From BM714 sp964644525 (GTDB taxonomy: Bacteria; Bacillota; Clostridia; Peptostreptococcales; BM714), in the NCBI GenBank assembly GCA_964644525.1, contig CAZXWC010000100.1, positions 1 through 5,449 of the forward strand: a stretch of 5,449 nt of DNA, in the 5' to 3' direction. This document shows positions 5,383 through 5,449 of this stretch, piece by piece. Position 1 is the stretch's first letter. Every line of letters starts with the position of its first letter. The notes beneath the pieces are model-generated. The model did no database searches. It was not told the DNA's origin and saw only the letters and a program-made list of their open reading frames with translations. The translations under genes and the position numbers were made by a program.

Positions 5383-5449
5383 GTCGCCGAAAGCAAGAGG
5401 CGCAAAGCAAGTGAAATAGCGGTCTTTGAAAACTGAACAGCAAGAGAGC
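5383..5449 (+). other. 5' leader of an rRNA operon (16S gene expected just beyond the window)
   Basis: The transcribed region after the promoter contains no open frame and carries the boxA antitermination sequence. The text TTTGAAAACTGAACAG is typical of DNA shortly upstream of 16S rRNA in clostridia and bacilli. AGCAAG occurs three times (5392-5397, 5406-5411, 5439-5444), and CGCC (5385-5388) can pair with GGCG (5399-5402) in a small hairpin. The 16S-flanking processing stem would need sequence outside the window to be seen. The mature 16S start itself is not present. Confidence 0.8.
5420..5433 (+). promoter_or_regulatory. boxA antitermination site of the rRNA leader
   Basis: CGGTCTTTGAAAAC matches the Bacillus-type rRNA boxA (TGTTCTTTGAAAAC) and, more loosely, the E. 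coli form (TGCTCTTTAACA). In known systems NusB and the S10 protein (NusE) bind this RNA so that polymerase resists Rho while transcribing the untranslated rRNA genes. Confidence 0.75.

Overview
The window looks like ordinary chromosomal housekeeping DNA from a low-to-moderate GC Gram-positive bacterium of the class Clostridia. Evidence for this is the strong AGGAGG-type ribosome binding sites, heavy use of ATA, AGA and AGG codons, sigma-A type promoters, a BirA with an N-terminal winged helix, a type III pantothenate kinase, and a Bacillus/Clostridium-style boxA (TCTTTGAAAAC) in front of what should be a 16S rRNA gene. A relative of the cellulolytic clostridia is possible, but I cannot fix the genus from sequence alone.

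Layout, all on the plus strand. Positions 1-54 hold the last 17 codons of an unidentified hydrophobic protein, followed by a hairpin terminator (74-110). A probable promoter then leads into birA (biotin protein ligase/biotin repressor), coaX (type III pantothenate kinase) and dusB (tRNA-dihydrouridine synthase), with gaps of 71 and 31 bp and no visible terminator between them. A perfect consensus promoter (TTGACA, 17 bp, TATAAT) at 3009-3037 starts a second unit with a leader of about 95 nt, then greA (transcript cleavage factor) and lysS (class II lysyl-tRNA synthetase) 13 bp apart. A long A-tract/U-tract hairpin (5158-5207) ends this unit. The last 240 bp hold no gene: an A-tract-rich stretch, a strong promoter (5348-5376) and a leader with boxA. 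These are the front end of a ribosomal RNA operon whose 16S gene should begin just past the window.

Functionally the five complete genes group into cofactor supply (biotin attachment, CoA synthesis) and transcription/translation (tRNA modification, elongation rescue, tRNA charging), next to an rRNA operon. This is a growth-linked cluster. For coaX, dusB and greA the longest open frames over-extend the genes; better starts are ATG 1228, ATG 2033 and ATG 3139, each with a well-placed Shine-Dalgarno.

I found no mobile element, CRISPR array, tRNA, toxin-antitoxin pair or defence system, and no convincing new biological system. The items most worth a second look are regulatory: the perfect greA promoter with an inverted repeat touching its -35 box and a structured leader, and the rRNA leader with a repeated AGCAAG motif.
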